NCBI RefSeq assembly: GCF_018080005.1
Contig: NZ_CP073015.1
Location: 1,178,001 to 1,242,000 of the forward strand
Origin: Flavobacterium sp. CS20
GTDB taxonomy: Bacteria > Bacteroidota > Bacteroidia > Flavobacteriales > Flavobacteriaceae
DNA: 64,000 nucleotides
Direction of reading: 5' to 3'
This document shows, piece after piece, positions 1 to 8,050 of the stretch. The notes below the pieces were generated by a model that was not told where the DNA came from, did not search any database, and was given only the letters and a program-made list of their open reading frames with translations. The position numbers and the translations under genes were made by a program. Position 1 is the stretch's first letter. Each line of letters starts with the position of its first letter.

Positions 1-187
1 ATCATTAGTTTATATTAAAAATGGCGATATTGTTGGTTTTGCTTATTTTAACTTAAATTTACAAATTCAAAATATTAAAATTTTAGAACGGATTTTAACA
101 CCAGTAAAACATCAACGCGATGCCAAGCATATTGTTCAAAGTTATATGAGAAAACATCCCAACAGACTTAAAATGATAGATTTATGA
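1..187 (+). CDS. C-terminal end of an unidentified protein (partial, 5' end outside window)
   Basis: An open frame runs from base 2 to a TGA at 185-187 and gives about 61 residues ending in KHPNRLKMIDL. The stop overlaps the start of the next gene in an ATGA arrangement, so the two are probably co-transcribed and translationally coupled. The segment (GDIVGFAYFNLN..., then a stretch resembling HIVQSYMRK) is reminiscent of the tail of flavobacterial exonuclease (DNA polymerase III epsilon-like) proteins. This is from memory only and is weak. No catalytic motif lies in the visible part. Confidence 0.5.
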   Translation, partial: SLVYIKNGDIVGFAYFNLNLQIQNIKILERILTPVKHQRDAKHIVQSYMRKHPNRLKMIDL

Positions 188-1923
188 AGCTATCTTCAGC
201 ATTTAAAATTTTAAAAAAAATAAATATTGGATTAAGTGTCGTTGCAACCTTGCTAATTCTTTTTGATTTTGGTTTTAACCATACCAATTTTGAAAATCAG
301 TTTTTGGTTAGTTTTTTTGTCATTACTATTTTTTTTAATGTAGTGGTATTAAATCTTGAGTATGTAATCAATCAAAAAAAATCTGTTTTTAAAGTTTTAA
401 TATTCGATATTATATTCATACTGTTTTCAATCTTTTTATTACTCGTTCAGTTTAAGGTTTTTAAAATTGCTTCTTTTGAGTCTCTTCATTGGTTAGAATT
501 TTTAATTTTTGTGGGATTAGTTAGATATCTTTCTAACTTAAGTTTCAAATATTCTAAAACAAAACTTGATCCGTCTCAAATTTTTGTTGTCAGTTTTATT
601 ATAATCATTTTATTTGGCACTTTGGCTTTAATGTTGCCAAATGCAACCTATACTGACATCGGTTTTATTGATGCCTTATTTACTTCAACAAGTGCAGTTT
701 GTGTTACGGGTTTAATCGTGGTTGATACCAGCACATTTTTTACACCATTTGGTCAAGGTATTATTATGGTTTTAATACAAATTGGCGGTTTGGGTATCTT
801 GACCATAGCCAGTTATTTCAGCTTTTTTTTTAAAAGAGGTTCGTCTTATGAAAGCCAGTTGTTGCTCAGTGAAATCACCCAAAGCAATAAAGTTAATGCT
901 GTTTTTGGCACATTAAAATATATCATTGGCATCACTTTTTTTGTAGAAGCTGTTTCTGGTGTTTTTATCTTCTTTAATGTAGAAAGTTCAAGTTTTGATA
1001 ATTTAGGTCAGCATATTTTCTTTTCAATGTTTCATTCTATTTCAGCTTTTTGTAATGCAGGTTTTTCAACACTCAGTAATAGTCTTTATCAAACTGGGTA
1101 CAGGTTTAATTATGGTTTGCAATTAGTAGTGGTCTTAACTTTTATATTTGGTGGTTTAGGCTTTCCTATAGTGGCTAATATAGTATCTTATTTAAAAAAT
1201 AAATTTTTAAGACTCTTTGATTTTAAAAATCAAATCAAACACAAACCTTGGTTAGTAAACATTAATAGTCGATTGAATTTGATTACCACTGGCATTATTA
1301 CTTTAAGTGCATTTGTGTTTTTTATAGGTGTAGAATTTGATGGTGCTTTGGCTCACTTAGACTTTAAAGGTAAGTTAGTCAATGCTTTATTTACAGCGAC
1401 AACACCACGAACAGCTGGATTTAACACTATAGATATGGCAGAATTGGCAGTGCCAAGTATTTTGTTTACTATTTTATTAATGTGGATTGGGGCATCGCCA
1501 TCATCAACTGGTGGTGGAATAAAAACGTCAACAATTGCTGTAGCTGTCCTTAATGTGTTTAATCTTGCTCAAGGTAAAAATAAACTCGAAGTATTTAGAC
1601 GAGAGATAAGTCAAGTTTCTATCAGTCGAGCCTTTGCCACAATAGTTTTATCTCTTCTTATCATTGGGCTAAGTATTTTATCGATATCTATATTTAATCC
1701 TAAACTCAATCTTTTGGACGTAGCTTTTGAATGTTTTTCAGCCTATAGTACCGTTGGTTTAAGTTTAGGCATCACATCAAGTCTTAGCACTTATAGTAAA
1801 ATTATAATAATATTGACTATGTTTATAGGTCGGGTTAGTATGCTTACAATAATTGTGGCGATAGTGAAGAAAACTATGAAAAAGAATTATAATTATCCAA
1901 AAGAAGAAATTTTAATTACATAA
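184..1923 (+). CDS. ktrB: TrkH/KtrB-family potassium uptake membrane subunit
   Basis: This 579-residue protein is the ion-translocating subunit of a Ktr/Trk-type K+ uptake system in the inner membrane. The first ~130 residues hold four hydrophobic segments, an N-terminal extension beyond the usual KtrB core. After it come the repeated membrane-pore-membrane units typical of the family, with glycine-containing filter-like segments such as TSAVCVTGL (~residue 170), SAFCNAGF (~290), TTPRTAGF (~405) and SAYSTVGLSLG (~520). The ATG at 184 overlaps the preceding stop by four bases. The next gene, 17 bp downstream, encodes the matching regulatory RCK subunit, which strongly supports the assignment. 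Whether it is best called KtrB or TrkH cannot be settled here. Confidence 0.9.
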   Translation: MKLSSAFKILKKINIGLSVVATLLILFDFGFNHTNFENQFLVSFFVITIFFNVVVLNLEYVINQKKSVFKVLIFDIIFILFSIFLLLVQFKVFKIASFESLHWLEFLIFVGLVRYLSNLSFKYSKTKLDPSQIFVVSFIIIILFGTLALMLPNATYTDIGFIDALFTSTSAVCVTGLIVVDTSTFFTPFGQGIIMVLIQIGGLGILTIASYFSFFFKRGSSYESQLLLSEITQSNKVNAVFGTLKYIIGITFFVEAVSGVFIFFNVESSSFDNLGQHIFFSMFHSISAFCNAGFSTLSNSLYQTGYRFNYGLQLVVVLTFIFGGLGFPIVANIVSYLKNKFLRLFDFKNQIKHKPWLVNINSRLNLITTGIITLSAFVFFIGVEFDGALAHLDFKGKLVNALFTATTPRTAGFNTIDMAELAVPSILFTILLMWIGASPSSTGGGIKTSTIAVAVLNVFNLAQGKNKLEVFRREISQVSISRAFATIVLSLLIIGLSILSISIFNPKLNLLDVAFECFSAYSTVGLSLGITSSLSTYSKIIIILTMFIGRVSMLTIIVAIVKKTMKKNYNYPKEEILIT

Positions 1924-1940
1924 TCTGAAAAAAAATTGAT

Positions 1941-2630
1941 ATGAAATATATAATTGTCGGTCTTGGAAATTTTGGAGCATCTCTTGCTATGAAACTTACA
2001 GAAAATAAAAACGAAGTCATTGCCATAGATGATAGCCTTGAAAAAGTAGAGTTTTACAAAGAAAAAATAACACATACCATAAGAATGGACGCCACTGATG
2101 AAAACACAGTAAGTGGATTACCTATTCCAAACACAGATATTGTTGTTATTGCCATTGGTGAAGACCAAGGTGCTAATGTTATGGCGACGGCTTTATTTAA
2201 AAATTTAAACGCCAAACGCATCATAAGTCGATCTATCAATGTCCTTCACGAAAAAGTTTTAACTGCAATAGGCGTGGATGATATTGTGAGACCAGAGCAA
2301 GAGTCAGCAGAAAAATGGTCTAAAAAACTCTCGGCGCAAAACATTGTTGACTCATTTGAATTAGGTGTCAATTTTTCAATAGTTGAAGCAAAAATTCCTG
2401 AAAAATATGCTGGACAATCTATAAGAGAAATGCACTTGAGAAGAAAATTTAATATTTTAGTTTTAACGGTTATTGAAGCTGGAAACAAAAAAGAGTCAGA
2501 ATCTTTTCAACTCAACGAAAAAATTAAAGGCATAGCTGATCCCGATAGAGTTGTTAATAAAAATGACGTGTTGGTTCTTTTTGGTGCTAATAATGATCTT
2601 AAGGTCTTTTTAAAGCAAGAATTAAAATAG
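1941..2630 (+). CDS. ktrA: TrkA/KtrA-family potassium uptake regulatory subunit
   Basis: This 229-residue cytoplasmic protein has one RCK_N nucleotide-binding domain and one RCK_C domain, which is the KtrA size rather than the double-length TrkA. The N-terminus YIIVGLGNFGASLA is a Rossmann G-x-G-x-x-G motif, followed by acidic residues (IAIDDS) that normally contact the ribose of NAD(H) or ATP. The C-terminal part from about residue 140 matches the ligand-binding RCK_C fold. It gates the membrane subunit encoded 17 bp upstream. The gene is followed after only 3 bp by miaA, so the three are probably one transcript. Confidence 0.9.
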   Translation: MKYIIVGLGNFGASLAMKLTENKNEVIAIDDSLEKVEFYKEKITHTIRMDATDENTVSGLPIPNTDIVVIAIGEDQGANVMATALFKNLNAKRIISRSINVLHEKVLTAIGVDDIVRPEQESAEKWSKKLSAQNIVDSFELGVNFSIVEAKIPEKYAGQSIREMHLRRKFNILVLTVIEAGNKKESESFQLNEKIKGIADPDRVVNKNDVLVLFGANNDLKVFLKQELK

Positions 2631-2633
2631 ATT

Positions 2634-3557
2634 TTGACGTCTAAATCAAATACTTTGATATGCATTGTCGGTCCAACGGCTATCGGCAAAACTAGCATCA
2701 GCATCAGGCTTGCTAAAGCTTTCAATACAGAAATTATCTCATGCGATTCAAGGCAATTTTATAGAGAAATGAAAATTGGCACTGCTGTACCATCTGATGA
2801 TGAATTAGCACAAGTCAAACATCATTTTATTCAACATCTATCTATTTTTGAAAACTACAGTGTTGGCAACTATGAAAAAGAAGCATTGAATAAAATAAAT
2901 GAAATTTTTGAAACTAAAAATACACTTTGTTTAACTGGCGGAAGTGGTTTGTATCAAAAAGCCGTTTTAGAAGGTCTTGATGATTTTCCAGTCGTTGATA
3001 AATCTATTAGAGAAAAACTTAAAACCACCTATAAAAATGAAGGCATCAAACCCCTACAAGACCAATTAGAGCAACTTGACCCTGAATATTTTAAAACTGT
3101 AGATATTCAAAACCCACATCGATTGATACGGGCTTTAGAAATTTGTATTGGCACTTCAAAACCATTTTCTTTATTTATCAATACCAAGAAAACTTCAAAT
3201 AGAAATTTTACACCTATAAAAATTGGTTTAACCGCAGATAGAGCCATTGTTTATGAGAGAATAGAACAACGCGTCGATAAAATGTTTGATAGCGGTTTGC
3301 TTAAAGAAGCCCAATCTCTTTATGAATACAGAAATTTAAACGCCTTACAAACAGTTGGCTACAAAGAATTATTTGACCACTTTGATGGCAAACTAAGCCT
3401 TGAAGAAGCTAAGTCTGAAATCAAAAAAAACACTCGTCGCTATGCCAAACGTCAACTGACTTGGTATAGAAAACAAAACGACATCAAGTGGTTTGAATAT
3501 GATGCAAATATTGACAAAATTATAGACTACATCAAAACTATTTTACCCGTCAAATAA
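2634..3557 (+). CDS. miaA: tRNA dimethylallyltransferase MiaA
   Basis: MiaA transfers a dimethylallyl group to N6 of A37 in tRNAs reading UNN codons, the first step towards ms2i6A. The 307-residue length is normal for the family. The P-loop GPTAIGKT lies at residues ~13-20, DSRQFYREMKIGTA follows as the conserved substrate-binding motif, and the LTGGSGLY motif is at ~102. No in-frame ATG precedes the P-loop after the upstream stop, so TTG at 2634 is the best start. It lies 3 bp after the KtrA stop, with weak ribosome-binding context, as is common in Bacteroidota. Confidence 0.93.
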   Translation: MTSKSNTLICIVGPTAIGKTSISIRLAKAFNTEIISCDSRQFYREMKIGTAVPSDDELAQVKHHFIQHLSIFENYSVGNYEKEALNKINEIFETKNTLCLTGGSGLYQKAVLEGLDDFPVVDKSIREKLKTTYKNEGIKPLQDQLEQLDPEYFKTVDIQNPHRLIRALEICIGTSKPFSLFINTKKTSNRNFTPIKIGLTADRAIVYERIEQRVDKMFDSGLLKEAQSLYEYRNLNALQTVGYKELFDHFDGKLSLEEAKSEIKKNTRRYAKRQLTWYRKQNDIKWFEYDANIDKIIDYIKTILPVK

Positions 3558-3571
3558 TAAATTTAACGGGT
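3545..3571. terminator. possible bidirectional terminator between miaA and the TAC operon
   Basis: Arms ACCCGT and ACGGGT with four further inner A-T pairs form a hairpin overlapping the miaA stop codon. It lies between two convergent genes. Neither side has a good T tract, so the call is weak. Confidence 0.35.
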
Positions 3572-3592
3572 TATAGCAGTATGAAATTATTA

Positions 3593-4000
3593 TCAGTGAT
3601 TAGAATCAGTGGAATTATCTTCTTCCTTTTCTTTAGCGAACTGAACAAAGTTAATTGATGGTAAAATCACAGGATCATATCCAGACTGTAAAGTCATGTT
3701 AGAAACGTAAGCTCTTAAAAATGGAAAGGCTATTGCTGGTGCATTAATTTTCGGGAAATTTGAAAGCTTAAATTCTTCTGTGATATCTTCGTCAAGTTTA
3801 AACATAAACATAGCTTCAACCATTAAGTCAAAGGATTTATCTTTTATTTCAATTTCAAAACCAACACCGAAAGAATCATTAAATTTTTTAGAAAAAAAAT
3901 GCTCAGTAGATAAGTCAAAAGAATTTTCCTCTCTATGTTTATCTTTTAAAGCTTCAAAGTTTACGTTAGTAACTTTCCAATTATCTAGTTGAATTTTCAT
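3593..4000 (-). CDS. cmdC: SecB-like chaperone of a toxin-antitoxin-chaperone operon (CmdC-like)
   Basis: This 135-residue protein resembles SecB-family chaperones. The C-terminal part reads NAPAIAFPFLRAYVSN..., then VILPSINFVQFAKE, matching the SecB pattern of a hydrophobic segment leading into a helix and a 'LxxPxNFxxL/F' tail. The N-terminal half is a beta-rich segment with alternating hydrophobics, as in SecB. Dedicated SecB-like proteins act in TAC systems by binding the antitoxin and protecting it from proteolysis. It is the last gene of a three-gene operon and begins 1 bp after the preceding stop. Bacteroidota generally lack the canonical proteobacterial SecB role, so a specialised TAC role is favoured over general protein export. 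This is inference from family and context. Confidence 0.7.
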   Translation of the reverse strand: MKIQLDNWKVTNVNFEALKDKHREENSFDLSTEHFFSKKFNDSFGVGFEIEIKDKSFDLMVEAMFMFKLDEDITEEFKLSNFPKINAPAIAFPFLRAYVSNMTLQSGYDPVILPSINFVQFAKEKEEDNSTDSNH

Positions 4001-4001
4001 A

Positions 4002-4223
4002 TTAAGTCGCTAATAGTAAAGATTCCATATCATTAGCATCCAAGCTAGTGTCAGAATTTGAACAATAGAAGTTTTGTCCGACGTTCTTAAAAGATTGATT
4101 GTCGATTTCTATATCTACTTCTTCTTTAAAACCGTAACCGATTGCTTTAAAATATAATTCCTCTGGAGTTATATTTTCAAAGTATTGGTCTATTCGATTT
4201 TTAATTTCTTTATTCAGTTTCAT
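4002..4223 (-). CDS. putative antitoxin of the TAC operon (CmdA-like by position)
   Basis: This 73-residue acidic protein has a predicted helical start (KEIKNRIDQYF) followed by ITPEELYFKAIGYGF, a pattern seen in small antitoxin-like proteins, then a short beta-rich part. It ends in a short hydrophobic tail (MESLLLAT) that could serve as a chaperone-addiction segment. Its start lies inside the 3' end of the ART gene (14-bp overlap), and its stop is 1 bp from the SecB-like gene. I did not recognise it by sequence. The antitoxin role is inferred from its size and its position between an ADP-ribosyltransferase-like gene and a SecB-like gene, the cmdT-cmdA-cmdC order. Confidence 0.5.
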   Translation of the reverse strand: MKLNKEIKNRIDQYFENITPEELYFKAIGYGFKEEVDIEIDNQSFKNVGQNFYCSNSDTSLDANDMESLLLAT

Positions 4224-4785
4224 CTTTTATATTACCTATTTCTATAATATTTGAACTAGTTATATTTTTTGTAGGTTCATATACTGTACATATAGTACAA
4301 TTAGCAGTTCTTAAAGTAATATTTTTAATTCTTTCTTTTGCAAATTTAATATAAAAATTTCCTTTAACAACCTCTATTGGCAAAATCCCTTCATCTCTGG
4401 CAAGATTAATAAGCAAACCATCTATTGGTTTAAATCTTTTATTTAGTTTTCTTAGCTTCTTTTCAAAACATTCAGAGAGATAAGATAATATTTCAACACC
4501 TTCTTCTTTGGTTAAGTCCAAATAATCATCTTCTTCAACCTGTATTTCAGAATTAATAACACAATAGTTTTTATATTTATATGTTTTTTTATGCTTATCC
4601 CAAGCTTGGACAATTGACCATTTCTTTGCCTGTTCATCTGGCTTTGAGCTTATTCCATCTACAAAAAAATAAACACCATTACCCAACCATTCATCATCAC
4701 CAATTGAAGATTCATAGTTTGAGCTAACTATTTTTTTTGCCGAACTTAAACTTGTTCCATGAAAACCATTAAAATGTAATAGCAT
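4210..4785 (-). CDS. cmdT: ADP-ribosyltransferase-like toxin (CmdT-like)
   Basis: This 191-residue protein begins with the signature of an H-Y-E-type ADP-ribosyltransferase. FHGTS places the NAD-binding His at residue 9 with its Gly-Thr. After it comes WLGNGVYFF, with the conserved Tyr at residue 39, and then KKW as in related toxin families. The C-terminal region (RTANCTICTVYEP...) ends in a short beta strand, as in this class. In the known CmdTAC defence system the toxin modifies mRNA with ADP-ribose and blocks translation after phage infection. Here the same three-gene order is present. The start codon ATG at 4785 has a TAnnTTTG-type -7 box ~18 bp upstream (complement of 4803-4810). Which target it modifies cannot be read from sequence. 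Confidence 0.62.
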   Translation of the reverse strand: MLLHFNGFHGTSLSSAKKIVSSNYESSIGDDEWLGNGVYFFVDGISSKPDEQAKKWSIVQAWDKHKKTYKYKNYCVINSEIQVEEDDYLDLTKEEGVEILSYLSECFEKKLRKLNKRFKPIDGLLINLARDEGILPIEVVKGNFYIKFAKERIKNITLRTANCTICTVYEPTKNITSSNIIEIGNIKDETE

Positions 4786-4841
4786 TAATTGGTAATTTGA
4801 AACAAAAATAAAAAAACTATTGCCAAAAAAATATTTGTTAA

Positions 4842-5030
4842 CGTGAGTTTTATTTATTGAAAGCTGTAAATCAGATGATTACATATTTTTGTAAGCAAAT
4901 CTTGTCATTTCGAACGAAGAATGAGGAGAAATCTCATCCTACTGAGATGTCTCATCGCTCATGCTTCGCTCTATCGACATGACAAATGATTAAATATCTG
5001 TATTTTATTGGAATTTATATTGAACTCAGG
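4842..5030. mobile_element. MITE-like element, copy 1
   Basis: This 189-bp non-coding element has imperfect terminal inverted repeats (CGTGAGTT... at the left end; CCTGAGTTCAAT... read inwards from the right end). It is flanked by direct repeats atttgttaa (4833-4841) and ttttgttag (5031-5039), sharing the 7-base core tttgtta, consistent with a 9-bp target duplication. A second copy lies inverted at 34364-34567. The inner part carries the GTCATTTCGAACGAAG...GAGAAATCTC type of sequence that I recall as a dispersed repeat of flavobacterial genomes. It encodes no transposase. It sits immediately downstream of the response-regulator stop codon and upstream of the TAC operon. Confidence 0.7.
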
Positions 5031-5039
5031 TTTTGTTAG

Positions 5040-5762
5040 CTATGCTTTTTCATTGTCTTTTCCGTGAACAACCAATCTGAAACCTTCGCCATGGATATTT
5101 AAGATTTCTACGGTATCGTCTTTTTTGAGATACTTTCTCAATTTGGCGATGTAAACGTCCATACTTCTAGATGTAAAGTAGTTGTCGTCTCTCCAAATTT
5201 TGGTCAAGGCTAATTCTCTGGGCATCAAATCGTTTTCGTGTAAAGCTAAGAGTCTCAGCAATTCGTTTTCTTTTGGCGACAATTTGATGGGTTCTTCATC
5301 TTTATAAGTTAAAAAACGAAGTTTTGAATTGAGAAAAAAGTTACCAATTTGAAACTCAAATTGTTTAGAATCTGCGAGGCTATCAACAGATTTTCGTCGC
5401 ATAATAGCTTTGATTTTCATCAATAAGACTTCGCTATCAAATGGTTTATTGAGATAGTCGTCTGCACCAACTTTATAGCCTTTTAAGACGTCTTCTTTCA
5501 TGGATTTGGCCGTTAAGAAAATGATTGGGATATTTTCATTTTTCTCTCTGATTTCCTTAGCTAAGGTAAAACCATCTTTGTAAGGCATCATGACGTCAAG
5601 AATGCAAAGGTCAAAATTGTCTTTTTTGAATTTTTCAAAACCTTCCATACCGTTTTTGGCATGAGTGACATCATAGTCGTTCATACTTAAATAATCTTTA
5701 AGCACAATTCCAAAATTTGGATCGTCTTCTACTAATAGAATTTTTTTGTTTTCAGTTTCCAT
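5040..5762 (-). CDS. OmpR-family response regulator (RprY-like)
   Basis: This 240-residue regulator has an N-terminal receiver domain (phosphoacceptor Asp56 in CILDVMMP, acidic pair D13/D14, conserved Lys in LNKPF at ~107) and a C-terminal winged-helix DNA-binding domain with an RSMDVYIAKLRKYL recognition region. The receiver closely resembles Bacteroidota RprY regulators. Its start is 3 bp from the end of the adjacent histidine kinase, so the two form one operon and a cognate pair. Its stop codon abuts the right flank of the MITE copy. Confidence 0.92.
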   Translation of the reverse strand: METENKKILLVEDDPNFGIVLKDYLSMNDYDVTHAKNGMEGFEKFKKDNFDLCILDVMMPYKDGFTLAKEIREKNENIPIIFLTAKSMKEDVLKGYKVGADDYLNKPFDSEVLLMKIKAIMRRKSVDSLADSKQFEFQIGNFFLNSKLRFLTYKDEEPIKLSPKENELLRLLALHENDLMPRELALTKIWRDDNYFTSRSMDVYIAKLRKYLKKDDTVEILNIHGEGFRLVVHGKDNEKA

Positions 5763-5765
5763 ATG

Positions 5766-6497
5766 TTATGATATTAGTGGTAATTTAATTATAAATGTAC
5801 TTCCTTTTCCTTTTTCACTTTCAACAGTGATTTCACCGTGATGGTCATCAACAATTTGTTTAACGTAGGCTAAACCAAGTCCATGACCTTTCACGTTATG
5901 CACATCTCCTGTGTGTTCTCTATAAAATTTTTCAAAAATGCGTTTTTGAACCGAAGTTGACATACCGATACCTTGGTCTGCAATTTTCAGAACAATATAA
6001 TTTTTTACATTTTCGGTATATATATCAATTTTTGGTTCGTTTGTTGAATATTTTATAGCATTGTCTAATATGTTTACTATCACATTAGTAAAGTGTGATT
6101 CATTAGCTAAAATTGAAGATTTTTTAGCTTCAAAATGTGTTTTTATATAACCTTCTTTATTTTTCACAATCAATTCAACATGGGTTATGGCTTGTTGTAT
6201 TATGTCGTGAAGTTTCAATCTTTCTTTCGAAATATCAAGTTCATTCTTTTCGAGTTTAGAAATACGCAATACATTTTCGACTTGAGCATGCATGCGTTTG
6301 TTTTCATCTCTAATCATTTTGTGATATCGTTTCAGCATTTCAGGATGCTTGGATATTTTTGGGTTTTTTATAGAATCTAAAGCCAAATTGATGGTTGCAA
6401 TTGGGGTTTTAAATTCGTGCGTCATATTATTGATAAAATCTGTTTTGATTTGAGATATTTTACGCTGTTTGATTAATTGAGAAATGGTCTGCTGCAA
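5766..6497 (-). pseudogene. sensor histidine kinase, C-terminal catalytic fragment
   Basis: This 243-residue fragment holds the dimerisation and histidine phosphotransfer domain (NNMTHEFKTPIATI, His at residue 27) and the HATPase_c domain with an N box (IVNILDNAIKYS), a G1 box (IADQGIGM) and a G2 box (KGHGLGLAY). It is the catalytic half of the kinase whose sensor half ends in the other frame at 6460. The apparent TTG start at 6497 is an artefact of the frame break: the first residues continue a membrane-to-kinase linker (TISQLIKQRKISQIKTDF). Removing one base near 6480-6490 gives a 1566-nt frame of 521 residues. It pairs with the response regulator 3 bp downstream. Confidence 0.85.
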
Positions 6498-7332
6498 AAG
6501 CTAATACTATAATTAATGTAAAAATAATTGAAACACCACCCATAAAAGCAATAGAAGAAAAGATTTGAGATTTTTTATCTGTAAAACTGACATATAGTTT
6601 GTAGTCTAAACTTTGCTCGTTGTAATCAAAAATAGGTATGCCATAAATAGCTTCGTGATTAAGGTCAAAATCTTCTGATTTTACTTTTGTTGGCAAGTCA
6701 TCTTGATAAATACCAAATTCAAAATCTGAATCTATATTGCGTTTGCTTATTTCTGATTTTATAAGCGATTTAACTTCTTCATTATCTACGCGTTTGTGAA
6801 TTGGTATTTTGTTAGCTTCGTTCTGTACGCCGTCTGTAATTTGAAGCCTTTCAAGGTCATTGAGGTTTTCTATTTTTTCATATCCTTGTTCTAAGCTGTG
6901 TTGCTGACCATCGACATGTTTGTTTCTTACAACTTTTGTGATTTTTTTATTAATGTATTTTTTAAATTCAATACTGTCTTTATCACCTATCAAAAAAGGA
7001 GAAGCCATTTTGTAATCTTCTCTCAAGATACTATTGGTATAGATAAAATAATCGGCTGAATAATATTCTTCATCTATCTTAAAAAGCTCACTGACTTGCC
7101 TGTTGATTGGTCTTAATGTATCTGAAATGCTTAAAAATTTGTAGTAATAACTGTCTAATTCGTTTTTTTCGATTTTGTCTGCTACATTAATCAAGACTTC
7201 TTTGGCACTAATTGAAAATTGATTTGAGCTATTGACCACCGAATTTTTAATCCAATAGCCTTGAACCATAATTATACCAATAAGCGATAAGCTCATCAAT
7301 ATGACTATAAATTTGAAATATGAGTATTTCAT
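6460..7332 (-). pseudogene. sensor histidine kinase, N-terminal sensor fragment (frameshifted)
   Basis: This 290-residue fragment has a first membrane segment at residues ~8-27, a ~230-residue extracytoplasmic sensing region and a second membrane segment at ~262-283 (SIIFTLIIVLAFA). After that the frame runs into an unrelated tail (ADHFSINQTA) and stops. The kinase core follows in the +1 frame with a 38-bp overlap. The architecture is that of the RprX-like kinases that partner RprY-like regulators. The simplest reading is one extra base in the gcagcagacc stretch, either a sequencing error or a real inactivating mutation. Confidence 0.82.
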
Positions 7333-7453
7333 TAAAACTTAAGCTTTTATAAAGCATTATAATTTAACAAAATTATCGTTTTAATGATGAGTTGTTAAGT
7401 TGTTTAACCTAATGTTAACATGAGAATATATTTATATTTTTTTAATATTTTTA

Positions 7454-8050
7454 TTAGCATTTTTCTAATATATTAACATTTATTTTATATATTTCTTTGT
7501 TTAAATTATTAATATCTATATTTTCTATAATATAGTCTGCTTTTTTTCTTTTCAGCCTATCATCCATTTGTTTATCCATTCTTTTTTTGACGTCATCCTC
7601 AGAAACATTATCTCTATCTTGGACTCGTTTGATGCGTAAATCTTTTGGTGCTATGACCAAAACAATATAGTCAAAATTGTCTTCTTGGTGTAGTTCAAAT
7701 ATCAAAGCAGATTCATAAACCACATAAGCTGAGTTTTGGTAAGACAGCCACTTTTTAAAATCTTCTCTTACCGCTGGATGAACCAAATTATTAAGAATTT
7801 TGAGTTTTTCAGGGTTATTAAAAACAATATCAGATAAGTAAGTCTTGTTGAGTTTACCATCTTCATCATAAGTTTGATTTCCAAAATTTTGTTTGATACT
7901 GTTGATCAAATTTGGGTTGGTTTGCATTAAATATTTTGCTTTTATATCAGATATATAAGCTGGTACATCAAAATCTTTAAATATTTCAACAACTGTAGAT
8001 TTGCCACTACCAATTCCGCCAGTGATGCCAACAACTATAGGTTTTTTCAT
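7454..8050 (-). CDS. coaE: dephospho-CoA kinase CoaE
   Basis: CoaE phosphorylates the 3' hydroxyl of dephospho-CoA, the last step of CoA synthesis. The 198-residue length is standard. The P-loop GITGGIGSGKST is at residues ~8-19, and the LVHPAVR motif and the RxxxRD region (RIKRVQDRD) follow in family order. The ATG at 8050 overlaps the stop of the upstream YbbR gene in an ATGA arrangement, so coaE is the last gene of a coupled three-gene operon (GT2, YbbR, CoaE). Confidence 0.95.
   Translation of the reverse strand: MKKPIVVGITGGIGSGKSTVVEIFKDFDVPAYISDIKAKYLMQTNPNLINSIKQNFGNQTYDEDGKLNKTYLSDIVFNNPEKLKILNNLVHPAVREDFKKWLSYQNSAYVVYESALIFELHQEDNFDYIVLVIAPKDLRIKRVQDRDNVSEDDVKKRMDKQMDDRLKRKKADYIIENIDINNLNKEIYKINVNILEKC

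Noticed and set aside
3593..4000. The SecB-like gene as the housekeeping export chaperone
   Set aside because: It is embedded in an overlapping operon with an ART-like gene and a small unknown gene, and the general SecB is not typical of this phylum. The TAC context is the better explanation.
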